DNA from: Phyllobacteriaceae bacterium
GTDB lineage: Bacteria > Pseudomonadota > Alphaproteobacteria > Rhizobiales > Devosiaceae
Assembly: GCA_012799265.1 (NCBI GenBank)
Contig: JAAZLP010000469.1
Span: forward strand, 1 to 16,649
Reading direction: 5' to 3'
DNA: 16,649 nt
Shown: positions 6,873-13,862 of the stretch, one piece after another
Layout: the number at the start of each line of letters is the position of its first letter
How positions within the stretch are numbered: the first letter of the stretch is position 1
Program-made: the position numbers and the translations under genes
Notes under the pieces: generated by a model
What the model was told of the DNA's origin: nothing
Databases searched by the model: none
The model's input: the letters and a program-made list of their open reading frames with translations, nothing else

Positions 6873-7260
6873 GGCGGGCCACCAGATCGATCTCAACCAG
6901 CGCGCCGACGGCCAGTGCCGTGACCCCGACAGTGGTCCTTGCCGGCAGCTTCCCCGGAGTGAAGAAGGTCGGCCAGAGCGCGTTGAGCGCCGCATAGTCG
7001 CGTTCAAACTCGGTGAGATAGATGCGGGCCATGGTGACATGCTCAAGCCCGAGGCCAATGCCACCGAGCACGATCTTGAGGTTCTCGACGACGCGCAAAG
7101 TCTGCGCCTCGATGCCCTCGGGCAGGGGAGCATCCGGCGCTGCCGGATCGGTCGGCATCTGTCCGGTGACAAAAACCCAGCCATCGGTTTCGACGGCATG
7201 GCTGAAGGGCGCAACCGGACGCGGGCCGGATGAGATCATGTGGTGGAGGAAGTCGTTCAT
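6859..7260 (-). CDS. RidA/YjgF/YER057c-family protein
   Basis: RidA proteins hydrolyse reactive enamine/imine intermediates made by PLP enzymes such as threonine and serine dehydratases. The 133-residue protein shows the family's typical blocks: an N-terminal GPRPVAPFSHAVETDGWVFVTGQ-like segment (split here by alignment at about 12-34) and the C-terminal PARTTVGV...GALVEIDLVA. Arg108 and Glu123 correspond to Arg105 and Glu120 of E. coli RidA, so the archetypal active-site pair is kept. I start at the ATG at 7260; a TTG at 7272 would add four residues. Neither has a good ribosome binding site. It is divergent from the TPR gene across 127 bases. Rid subfamilies differ in activity, so true RidA function is likely but not proven. 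Confidence 0.87.
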   Translation of the reverse strand: MNDFLHHMISSGPRPVAPFSHAVETDGWVFVTGQMPTDPAAPDAPLPEGIEAQTLRVVENLKIVLGGIGLGLEHVTMARIYLTEFERDYAALNALWPTFFTPGKLPARTTVGVTALAVGALVEIDLVARRPAA

Positions 7261-7368
7261 AGCGGGGCGCAATACTCAAAATCAGCAGACCATCTCACCA
7301 TCGACAGTCCCCATCGCCTGTCAACTGAGCGTGAGAAAGGAAATGCCTCTTGCCGCCTGCGCGAGAAC

Positions 7369-7386
7369 CGTTCATCTTTCGTTCAT
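7369..7386 (+). promoter_or_regulatory. Direct repeat with pho-box spacing before the TPR gene
   Basis: CGTTCAT occurs at 7369-7375 and again at 7380-7386, separated by CTTT, so the repeat period is 11 bases. PhoB sites have the same layout (CTGTCAT-N4-CTGTCAT), and each half matches at five of seven positions. The repeat ends one base before the chosen start codon, which is awkward for an activator site of this gene. Function is uncertain. Confidence 0.25.
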
Positions 7387-7387
7387 A

Positions 7388-7957
7388 ATGGGTCTAAAAC
7401 CGACGGTTTTTGCAGCCGCCTTGTTCCTGGTCGTCGCGCCAGCAGGTCCCATTTGGGCTCAGACATCGGGTTTTTCGCAGACCGATCGCACCAGTCTCGA
7501 CGCCCTTTACGCGCGCCTCGCGGCCTCGACGGACGAGACATCGGCGCGACTAACTGCTGATGAGATATGGAAAATCTGGACTTCGCCGGACGATCCTGAT
7601 CTCGCTGCTCGGATGGATGAGATCATCAAGGCAGGCGGTTTCGCCGGTCCCATGAGCCAGATGCCGCTGATCGAGCAACTGATCGTGGATTATCCTGATT
7701 ATTCAGAGGGTTACAACATGCGCGCGACCGCGCATTTCCTCCGCGGCGCCTACGAAGCCTCGCTCTCAGACATCGAAAAAGTGCTCGAACTGGAACCTAG
7801 GCATTTCGGCGCGCTTTCCGGTAAGGCCTTGATTTATCACACACAAGGCAAGCGCGACGAGGCGCTTGAGGCGATGAAGGCGGCGCTTGAAATTCATCCC
7901 TTCCTGGGCGAGCGTTCGCTCTTCCCGGAACTCGGGCCGCCACCCATTCGAAGCTAA
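7388..7957 (+). CDS. Secreted tetratricopeptide-repeat protein
   Basis: The 189-residue product has a signal peptide (about 1-24, ending IWA), so it should act in the periplasm. Two TPR units are visible at about 106-139 (YNMRATAHFLRGAYEASLSD) and 140-173 (ALIYHTQGKRDEALEAMKAAL), each with the usual small-residue pattern. TPRs mediate protein contacts; no partner is evident. The N-terminal half (30-100) has no motif I recognise. I chose the ATG at 7388 for its compact signal peptide. An in-frame ATG at 7343, just after AAAGGA, would add 15 residues. The gene is 21 bases ahead of the GNAT-like gene and probably cotranscribed with it. Confidence 0.75.
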   Translation: MGLKPTVFAAALFLVVAPAGPIWAQTSGFSQTDRTSLDALYARLAASTDETSARLTADEIWKIWTSPDDPDLAARMDEIIKAGGFAGPMSQMPLIEQLIVDYPDYSEGYNMRATAHFLRGAYEASLSDIEKVLELEPRHFGALSGKALIYHTQGKRDEALEAMKAALEIHPFLGERSLFPELGPPPIRS

Positions 7958-7978
7958 TTACGCAAGGAAATCATACAC

Positions 7979-8275
7979 ATGGCCGATACGGAATATAAGG
8001 TGATCCGCGAAGAAGGTCCCACCCGCGGACGCTACGTCATCCGCCTCGCCCCCGGCGCCGAAGCCGAAATGACCTACAAGAAGTCCGGCGACGGCCCGAT
8101 GATCATTGACCACACTGGCGTCCCGCCCGAGTTCGAAGGCCGCGGCATCGCCCTGCAATTGGTCAAAGCCTCCATCGCCGACGCGAGAGCCCAGGGCTTC
8201 AAGATCACCCCTGTCTGCCCCTATGTCGTCGTCCAGTTTCGCCGCCATCCGGACTGGGGCGATCTCCTCGCCTAG
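7979..8275 (+). CDS. Small GNAT-like N-acetyltransferase (YjdJ/COG2388 type)
   Basis: At 98 residues, this matches the short GCN5-related acetyltransferase family rather than full-length GNATs. The acetyl-CoA-binding loop is in HTGVPPEFEGRGIALQLV (45-62), with the GRGIA turn. The family's C-terminal block CPYVVVQFRRHPDW (80-93) carries the conserved Cys80. Substrates of these small proteins are generally unknown. The ribosome binding site AGGA lies about ten bases before the ATG. It follows the TPR gene closely, and its TAG stop overlaps the stop of the convergent LprI/DUF3298 gene through a shared CTAG. Confidence 0.87.
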   Translation: MADTEYKVIREEGPTRGRYVIRLAPGAEAEMTYKKSGDGPMIIDHTGVPPEFEGRGIALQLVKASIADARAQGFKITPVCPYVVVQFRRHPDWGDLLA

Positions 8276-9327
8276 TAGCCGGAGCGGATGCTATAGGCTT
8301 GATCTGTCAGAAATTTTTCCAAGTTCCGCCAGTTGATACGGGTGGTTGGCGCCCCATAGGCATAGGCGGCGATCTCGTAGGGCTGGAACTGGAAAATGAG
8401 GTCATAAGGGCTGGATAGATCCCACCGCGTGGGGTCGATGATCGAGTCAGCGATATAGGTCGGATCATCGAGCATGAGGTCATCACCATGCTCCTCGCGC
8501 GAGGCCTCGACCACCATATCGAGCAAAGCTTTCTGCCAGCCCTTGCCGTCGAAGATGTCTGAGGCCTCCAGCCACCGTTCCTCGTCGACGAGGAAGTGGT
8601 GGTAGTCGATGGAATAATTGCCATGGGCGGCGCCATGCCCATACCAATAGGTGTTGGCAATCAAGGTGATACGACCCGGACCGGGCATGGAGTCAACCTT
8701 GAGGATAACCGATGAATCGGCGCCGCCTTCGGTCTGGATCTGTTCGGCCCCGCCCTGCGCAGCGAAAATACCGGACATCTCCTCTCCCTGTTTGCGCGCC
8801 AGTTCGTTGAGCGCAGCGGCAAATGCCTGATCCCCGTCGATCTGGACGATCGCCAGTTCGTGCTGGCCGACGGGCCAGCTGGAATCCGGATTATCCTTCT
8901 CGTCCTCATCGACCACGGCAGAATAAAAGGTGAGCGGATAGAACCGGATACCGTTGATCAACCGGCTCTGCTCAAGCACGCGGCTGCGGCTGTCAAAGAG
9001 GTCCGTGAGGCAGCGTATCCCCTGATCGTCATAGCTACCCGCAGTCAGCGGTGTAGCGTCCCTGGTGCAGGCGCGCTGGGCGAACGCGAGCCATTCGCGC
9101 TGTCCAGTGCGCATGGTTGCAAGAGCGGATTCTGAAATTCCGCCAATGGCAAAGGCATAGGTCCTCGCCAGTCTCTCGTCGGCAGCCGAGAGATCGTCGT
9201 CGCCGCAAATGGCCTTTTCGAAGGGTGTGCTTGCCTTGGCGCAATCGAAGCTTGCGGCCTCAGCTGTAACGACCGGCGCGGAAAAACCAAGAAGCGAGAT
9301 TGCGGCGAGCGAAGCGAACCGGTGCAT
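8272..9327 (-). CDS. Secreted LprI-like (DUF1311) plus DUF3298 protein
   Basis: This 351-residue exported protein has a signal peptide (about 1-25) and two domains. Residues about 27-120 form an LprI/DUF1311 domain with four cysteines (29, 41, 87, 106) that probably make two disulfides. The domain is named for a mycobacterial lysozyme inhibitor but is widespread and mostly uncharacterised. The second half, with YGHGAAHGNYSIDYHHFLVD and WLEASDIFDGKGW, fits DUF3298, as in the lysozyme-sensing anti-sigma factor RsiV. I chose the ATG at 9327 because GGGA lies six bases upstream; ATG 9333 and TTG 9339 are alternatives. It is 69 bases downstream of the diguanylate cyclase on the same strand. A role in lysozyme or envelope-stress tolerance is only a suggestion. 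Confidence 0.75.
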   Translation of the reverse strand: MHRFASLAAISLLGFSAPVVTAEAASFDCAKASTPFEKAICGDDDLSAADERLARTYAFAIGGISESALATMRTGQREWLAFAQRACTRDATPLTAGSYDDQGIRCLTDLFDSRSRVLEQSRLINGIRFYPLTFYSAVVDEDEKDNPDSSWPVGQHELAIVQIDGDQAFAAALNELARKQGEEMSGIFAAQGGAEQIQTEGGADSSVILKVDSMPGPGRITLIANTYWYGHGAAHGNYSIDYHHFLVDEERWLEASDIFDGKGWQKALLDMVVEASREEHGDDLMLDDPTYIADSIIDPTRWDLSSPYDLIFQFQPYEIAAYAYGAPTTRINWRNLEKFLTDQAYSIRSGY

Positions 9328-9396
9328 GACCATTCCCAAAGATCGTGACGATACCGGAGGTTAGCAAGCGGGGGCGGTCCCGTCACGTCACCTCTG

Positions 9397-11133
9397 CTAT
9401 GCCCGGCGGGAATTGGGTGCCATATCGGCGTCGAACAGCACCACCATGTTGCGCCCCTGTTCCTTGGCCATATAGAGCGCAACATCGGCCATGTCGGTTG
9501 CGACTTCGAGCGCATCCCCGGCTTCGGCAATGCAGGCACCCACGCTTGCGGTCACCGCGATCTGGGCCCCTTCAAGCGTTTGCACCGGCGCCTTGTTGAT
9601 TGCGGCCATGATCGCGTAGGCGCAAGCGCGCGCGGTATTGGCCGAAGCCAGAGGAATGAGCACCCCAAACTCGTCGCCACCCCAGCGCACGCAACGGGAG
9701 CGCTCATCGATAACTGACTGAATGCGTTGGGCAATCTCGGCCACAACGGCGTCGCCGGCGGAGTGGCCATGGGTATCGTTAACCGCCTTGAACCGATCGA
9801 TGTCGATGAGCAGGAGGCCATAGCTGCCCTGCTGGGCGATCTCGGCATGGGCCGCGGTAAACCCGCGACGATTGAGGAGACCGGTCTGGCCATCCTTGAA
9901 GGCCAGCGACTGAAGCTCGCTCGTCCGCTCTTCGACACGCTGCTCCAGCATCCGGGTATTGTCGTCGACTGCCTTGGCCATCTCGGAAAAGGCTATGGTC
10001 AGGCGGCCGATCTCGTCCTGCGGCCCCTCATATTTATCCATGGCGGCGGCATAGTCGCCTTGGCGGGCGCGGCGCACAAGCTGCTCGAGATGAGACAGGC
10101 GGTCGAGGACTGTTTTCTTGAACACCAGCACCAGCACGAAAGCGACCAGGCTGATGACGCCCACCAAGAGGGCTCCAATCGGCAGGAAGAGGCGGCGATC
10201 AATGATGGTGTCGACGTCCATGAGGGTGACATTGAACCAGCCGAGCTGTTCAAGATATCCAATTCCCAGTAGCTGCTGCTTGCCGTCAACGGGCACAAAG
10301 GCAGAGCTGACGGCGCCTGCTCCGTTGACGACATCCGTCATCAATTGTCGGATGGTTTGACGGTCGTCCTCACTCTCCACCATCGAAAAGACGGTGCGCT
10401 TGTCGCGCATTTCTTCCGAGAGACTGCGCAGATTGACGAGATCAGGATTGCGGTGTGCCTGAACTCGGCCCATCCGATCAATGAACATCGAACTGATGCC
10501 AGGCTGAGGAACATTGACCACTTCCTGGATGAAGGCCGAAAGATCAATGCCGGTGCCGAGAATGCCCAGGACGTTGTGACCCTCGCGGATCACGCAGTTC
10601 ATCCAGACCTTGGTGACGCGCAGATTGGCGTCATTGTCGACATTGAGATGGCATCCTTCGCCGAGGGCGCGGGTCGTAAAATACCAGGCATCGCGCGGGT
10701 TCTCCGCATCAACGGCATAGCGCAGCTGGTTGCCGGCATAGGCGTTTGCGGCGTCGTTGAAATAGTAATTGCCGGACTTGTCGATGACGAAGAAATAGGA
10801 ACGATCGGCGAAATTCTGCCGGAAATGTTCCAGCTCTGCGATACCCCGCCGTCGCGTCTGCTCGTTGTTTTCGTCCAGGGCCCAGTCGCGGATCGCCTGG
10901 CTTCCGGCCAGCGTTTCAGCCAGAGAGACTTCCCGGGTGAGAGCTCCCAGACCGCGATGGCGATCATAAAGTACCTGCTTTTCGGCAAACAACGTCCCAA
11001 GCTGAATGACGGTCTGTCCAGCGATCCAGTTGAATGCGAAATAGCTGGGCAGGGCCACTGCCACAAAGCCAAGGCTCACAAAGAACAGAACGCGGAGGGA
11101 AAGCTTATCGGCAATGTGGCGGCCGATCGACAA
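9397..11133 (-). CDS. Membrane diguanylate cyclase: Cache sensor, HAMP, GGDEF
   Basis: This enzyme makes c-di-GMP from two GTP in response to a periplasmic signal. The 578-residue protein has a membrane segment (about 13-36), a large periplasmic region with dCache-like blocks (about 40-312, including NPRDAWYFTTRAL and GILGTGIDLSAFI), and a second membrane segment (about 314-337). A HAMP domain (about 339-392), a short coiled coil and a GGDEF domain (408-572) follow. The active-site motif GGDEF is intact at 485-489, preceded by DGQTGLLNRRGF and LLIDIDRFKAVND, so it should be active. The inhibitory RxxD site is replaced by DERS (477-480), so product inhibition through it is unlikely. Translation starts at a TTG with GAGGGAG about ten bases upstream. 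The sensed ligand is unknown. Confidence 0.92.
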   Translation of the reverse strand: MSIGRHIADKLSLRVLFFVSLGFVAVALPSYFAFNWIAGQTVIQLGTLFAEKQVLYDRHRGLGALTREVSLAETLAGSQAIRDWALDENNEQTRRRGIAELEHFRQNFADRSYFFVIDKSGNYYFNDAANAYAGNQLRYAVDAENPRDAWYFTTRALGEGCHLNVDNDANLRVTKVWMNCVIREGHNVLGILGTGIDLSAFIQEVVNVPQPGISSMFIDRMGRVQAHRNPDLVNLRSLSEEMRDKRTVFSMVESEDDRQTIRQLMTDVVNGAGAVSSAFVPVDGKQQLLGIGYLEQLGWFNVTLMDVDTIIDRRLFLPIGALLVGVISLVAFVLVLVFKKTVLDRLSHLEQLVRRARQGDYAAAMDKYEGPQDEIGRLTIAFSEMAKAVDDNTRMLEQRVEERTSELQSLAFKDGQTGLLNRRGFTAAHAEIAQQGSYGLLLIDIDRFKAVNDTHGHSAGDAVVAEIAQRIQSVIDERSRCVRWGGDEFGVLIPLASANTARACAYAIMAAINKAPVQTLEGAQIAVTASVGACIAEAGDALEVATDMADVALYMAKEQGRNMVVLFDADMAPNSRRA

Positions 11134-11227
11134 GATGGTCGCACTCCCTCTCTTGAGCCGGACAGGCAGAACTACGTGATCCTGCCAAGAAACGACTCAA
11201 GAAGCTGTTAACAATTGCCGTCAGACC

Positions 11228-11821
11228 TCACAAAAACCGCTGTATCGCTGCCAACTCCTCTTGGCGCAATTCATGTCCACCTTCGTGCCAGGCCAGCTGG
11301 GTCTCGGCGCCATTGGCGATGAAATAATCGGCGAGGGCCTGCGTGGAATTGGCAGGGGCGATGGGGTCTCTTCGACCGGCGGTGATCAGCACCTTGCGGC
11401 CGGCAAAGTCGGCGGCCGGCGGCGCAAAGGGGATGAGGGGATGCATGAGAACGCTGGCATCGAAAAGCTCGGGCACCGCAAACTGAACCGAAGCCAGGAT
11501 ATTGGCGCCATTGGAATAACCCAGCCCAAGAACGCGCGACGGGCGGGTGGCGCCGATTTGCTCGCGGACAAAGTCGATCATATGGGCCGTTCGGCGCGCC
11601 AGGTCGTCCATGTCGTAAACGCCTTCGGCGGCGCGGCGGAAATAGCGCAGAGCACCGTGCTCGCTGACATCACCACGGGGGGCGACGCGCCTTGCTTCAG
11701 GAAGTAGCTGCCCGGCCAAGTCGAAGAACTGGTTCTCGTCTCCACCCGTGCCATGGAAAAGAAAGATCAAAGGGGCTTCGGCACTGGCGCCGTCGGCGGC
11801 GCGAAAATGATAGTGGGACAT
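11228..11821 (-). CDS. Alpha/beta hydrolase, phospholipase/carboxylesterase family
   Basis: This cytoplasmic serine hydrolase of the Abhydrolase_2 type has 197 residues. The nucleophile is Ser103 in LGYSNGAN, the acid Asp152 in GRRDPIAP, and the base His183 in EGGHEL. The oxyanion region FHGTGGDE is at 22-29. This pattern resembles small carboxylesterases such as B. subtilis MhqD and the YpfH type; the substrate is not evident. I start at the ATG at 11821, six bases after AAGAGA; a TTG at 11827 would add two residues. It is divergent from sdaA and lies 94 bases upstream of the diguanylate cyclase on the same strand, possibly in one transcript. Confidence 0.87.
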   Translation of the reverse strand: MSHYHFRAADGASAEAPLIFLFHGTGGDENQFFDLAGQLLPEARRVAPRGDVSEHGALRYFRRAAEGVYDMDDLARRTAHMIDFVREQIGATRPSRVLGLGYSNGANILASVQFAVPELFDASVLMHPLIPFAPPAADFAGRKVLITAGRRDPIAPANSTQALADYFIANGAETQLAWHEGGHELRQEELAAIQRFL

Positions 11822-11934
11822 GGGCAATCTCTTGGGTCGTGATCAGGATATCTGCGGTTTTGTAGCTTCCGGCAATGCCGGCTCTCGGACACGCAGTGTT
11901 GTCGAATCTGAAACAATGACCGGGCAAGGGCGGA

Positions 11935-11962
11935 TTGCAACGGTTTGTGGCTGGGCTAAGAT
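11935..11962 (+). promoter_or_regulatory. Possible sdaA promoter close to the start codon
   Basis: TTGCAA (11935-11940), a 16-base spacer and TAAGAT (11957-11962) resemble a sigma-70 promoter, with four of six matches in each box. The -10 would place the first transcribed base at about 11968-11970, the sdaA ATG itself. No ribosome binding site is visible, so a leaderless transcript is possible. Confidence 0.25.
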
Positions 11963-11967
11963 GAATC

Positions 11968-13362
11968 ATGTTCTTATCAGTCTTCGACGTTTTCAAGATC
12001 GGTATCGGCCCCTCCAGTTCTCACACGATGGGGCCGATGACGGCGGCGCGGCGCTTCCTTGACGATCTCTCCGTCGGTAATTGGCCAAGAGCGGCAAGGG
12101 CACGACCAGCCGCGATCACGGCCAGTCTGCATGGGTCGCTGGCCTTTACCGGCATCGGACATGGCAGCGATCGCGCCGTTATCCTGGGCCTTGCCGGCCA
12201 AGATCCGCGCAGCATCGATCCGGAGGCGATGGATGGCATTGTCGAGACTGTCCGGCAGAGCGGCATCATCCAGCCTGCGGGCCATAGTGCCTATCGCTTC
12301 AGACCGGCGGTAGATCTCGTTCTCGACAAGAAGGCTGTCCTTCCGGGGCATCCAAACGGGCTTCAGTTCAGCGCCTGGGACAGTGATGGGCAATTGCTGT
12401 TGCGGCGCGTCTATTATTCGATTGGCGGTGGATTTGTCGTGACCGCGGAGGAGCTGGAGGCTGTCCGACACGCAAGCCCGGCCGAGGCGGATGTGCCCTG
12501 GCCATTTGCTGACGCATACCAGATGCTCGATATGGCAAAACGATCGGGCCTCTCGATCGCGGCGATGAAACGGGCCAATGAGGAAGTTCGGCTCTCCAGA
12601 ACTCAGCTTGACCGACAAATTGATGAAATCTGGCAGGCCATGTCTGGCTGTATCGATCGTGGCCTTTCCTATCGCGGCGAGTTGCCGGGCGGCTTGCGGG
12701 TCAAGCGACGGGCGGCCGCAATCCATGAGCAGCTGGCTGAAAAATGGCAGCGCAACGAGATCGATCCGTTGATGGCCAATGACTGGCTCAGCGTCTTTGC
12801 CATGGCCGTGAACGAAGAAAATGCTGCCGGTGGACGTGTTGTTACGGCGCCAACCAACGGCGCAGCGGGTGTGATCCCTGCGGTGCTACGCTACGCCGTC
12901 AAATTCAATGCCGGTACCGGTGACACGGCGATCCGCGACTTCCTTCTGACCGCAGCAGCCATCGGCGGCATCATCAAGCATCGCGCCTCGATCTCTGGCG
13001 CGGAGGTTGGCTGCCAGGGCGAGGTGGGCTCCGCATCCGCCATGGCGGCGGCTGGACTTTGTGCCATCATGGGCGGGACGCCAGAGCAGGTAGAAAACGC
13101 TGCCGAAATCGCGCTGGAGCATCATCTTGGCATGACCTGCGATCCCGTCGGCGGGCTTGTCCAGATTCCCTGCATCGAACGGAATGCCTTTGGTGCCGTC
13201 AAAGCGGTAACGGCGGCATCACTGGCACTCAAGGGTGATGGCAGCCACGCCGTGCCGCTCGATGCATGCATCGAAACCATGCGGCAGACCGGGCAGGACA
13301 TGAACGAAAAGTACAAGGAAACCAGCCTTGGCGGGCTGGCCGTCAATGTCGTTGCTTGCTGA
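11968..13362 (+). CDS. sdaA: L-serine ammonia-lyase, iron-sulfur type, single chain
   Basis: This enzyme converts L-serine to pyruvate and ammonia with a [4Fe-4S] cluster in place of PLP. The 464-residue protein is the fused beta-alpha form: the N-terminal beta domain has FDVFKIGIGPSSSHTMGP (6-23), and the alpha domain has TAPTNGAAGVIPAVL (293-307). The three cluster cysteines are Cys349 (GCQGEVG), Cys391 (TCDPVGG) and Cys402 (IPCIERN). The last residue is Cys464. In the Legionella enzyme the C-terminal cysteine enters the active site and binds the cluster (the tail-in-mouth arrangement), and the spacing here matches that enzyme with an offset of six. The gene is divergent from the esterase, with the stops of sdaA and the downstream lipoprotein gene one base apart. 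Confidence 0.96.
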   Translation: MFLSVFDVFKIGIGPSSSHTMGPMTAARRFLDDLSVGNWPRAARARPAAITASLHGSLAFTGIGHGSDRAVILGLAGQDPRSIDPEAMDGIVETVRQSGIIQPAGHSAYRFRPAVDLVLDKKAVLPGHPNGLQFSAWDSDGQLLLRRVYYSIGGGFVVTAEELEAVRHASPAEADVPWPFADAYQMLDMAKRSGLSIAAMKRANEEVRLSRTQLDRQIDEIWQAMSGCIDRGLSYRGELPGGLRVKRRAAAIHEQLAEKWQRNEIDPLMANDWLSVFAMAVNEENAAGGRVVTAPTNGAAGVIPAVLRYAVKFNAGTGDTAIRDFLLTAAAIGGIIKHRASISGAEVGCQGEVGSASAMAAAGLCAIMGGTPEQVENAAEIALEHHLGMTCDPVGGLVQIPCIERNAFGAVKAVTAASLALKGDGSHAVPLDACIETMRQTGQDMNEKYKETSLGGLAVNVVAC

Positions 13363-13363
13363 C

Positions 13364-13858
13364 CTAGCGCGGCCGGTAGCCTGCGAGAATTGCGGCGCGT
13401 AAGGCTTCTGCCGTGCTTTCCGCAGTGGCTTCCTGCTCGCCTTGCGCCGAGAATGTATTCGTGGGCGTTAGTTTGCCGCCCTGATAGGCGCTGTCGGTGA
13501 AGCGCTTGGCTTCGAACAGTTTTTCGCCGCCGCTGGTGATGGTGACAGTTCCCTCGACGCGCACACCGACGGGTGATGCGACAGCCATGGCATTGGACAT
13601 GACGCCGGGTAGGCTCGACACATAGGCAGAGACCTTGAGCGTGGGGTCAGTCGGGCCTGCCTGATTGGGGAAGGCAATCTGCAAGCGCTGCAGGATGATC
13701 TGCTCTGTGCGATTGGTTGGCGGCGCAAAGTTAAAGCGCGCAGCGGCGAGGCCATTGTAGGACATGTCGCCGTAGACAGGGGCAAAGCTGGTGCAACCGG
13801 CGAGAGCTGTTGCCGTGAGACCGCCTGCGAGCAGCAAAAGTGCCTTACGTCTGATCAT
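13364..13858 (-). CDS. LptE-like outer-membrane lipoprotein paired with lptD
   Basis: The 164-residue precursor has a clear lipobox, Leu19-Ala20-Gly21-Cys22. Residue +2 is Thr, which favours sorting to the outer membrane. The pattern after the cysteine resembles alphaproteobacterial LptE: a short FAPVYGD segment, a strand, a helix with QIILQRLQIAF, then beta strands (LKVSAYVSSL, VRVEGTVTIT) and a final Ala/Glu-rich helix (ATAESTAEALRAAI). LptE plugs the LptD barrel and helps insert LPS in the outer leaflet. The gene begins four bases after the lptD stop, so the two are surely cotranscribed. The LptE call rests on layout and context, not strong motifs; a different lipoprotein is possible. Its stop faces that of sdaA. 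Confidence 0.65.
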   Translation of the reverse strand: MIRRKALLLLAGGLTATALAGCTSFAPVYGDMSYNGLAAARFNFAPPTNRTEQIILQRLQIAFPNQAGPTDPTLKVSAYVSSLPGVMSNAMAVASPVGVRVEGTVTITSGGEKLFEAKRFTDSAYQGGKLTPTNTFSAQGEQEATAESTAEALRAAILAGYRPR

Positions 13859-13862
13859 TGCA

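Noticed and set aside
10345..11211. 288-codon open frame antisense to the diguanylate cyclase
   Set aside because: It shadows a well-supported Cache-HAMP-GGDEF gene and resembles no protein.
13322..13339. CCAGCC-N6-GGCTGG hairpin near the end of sdaA
   Set aside because: It lies within conserved coding sequence, has no T-run after it, and is best explained by the codons for the C-terminal region.
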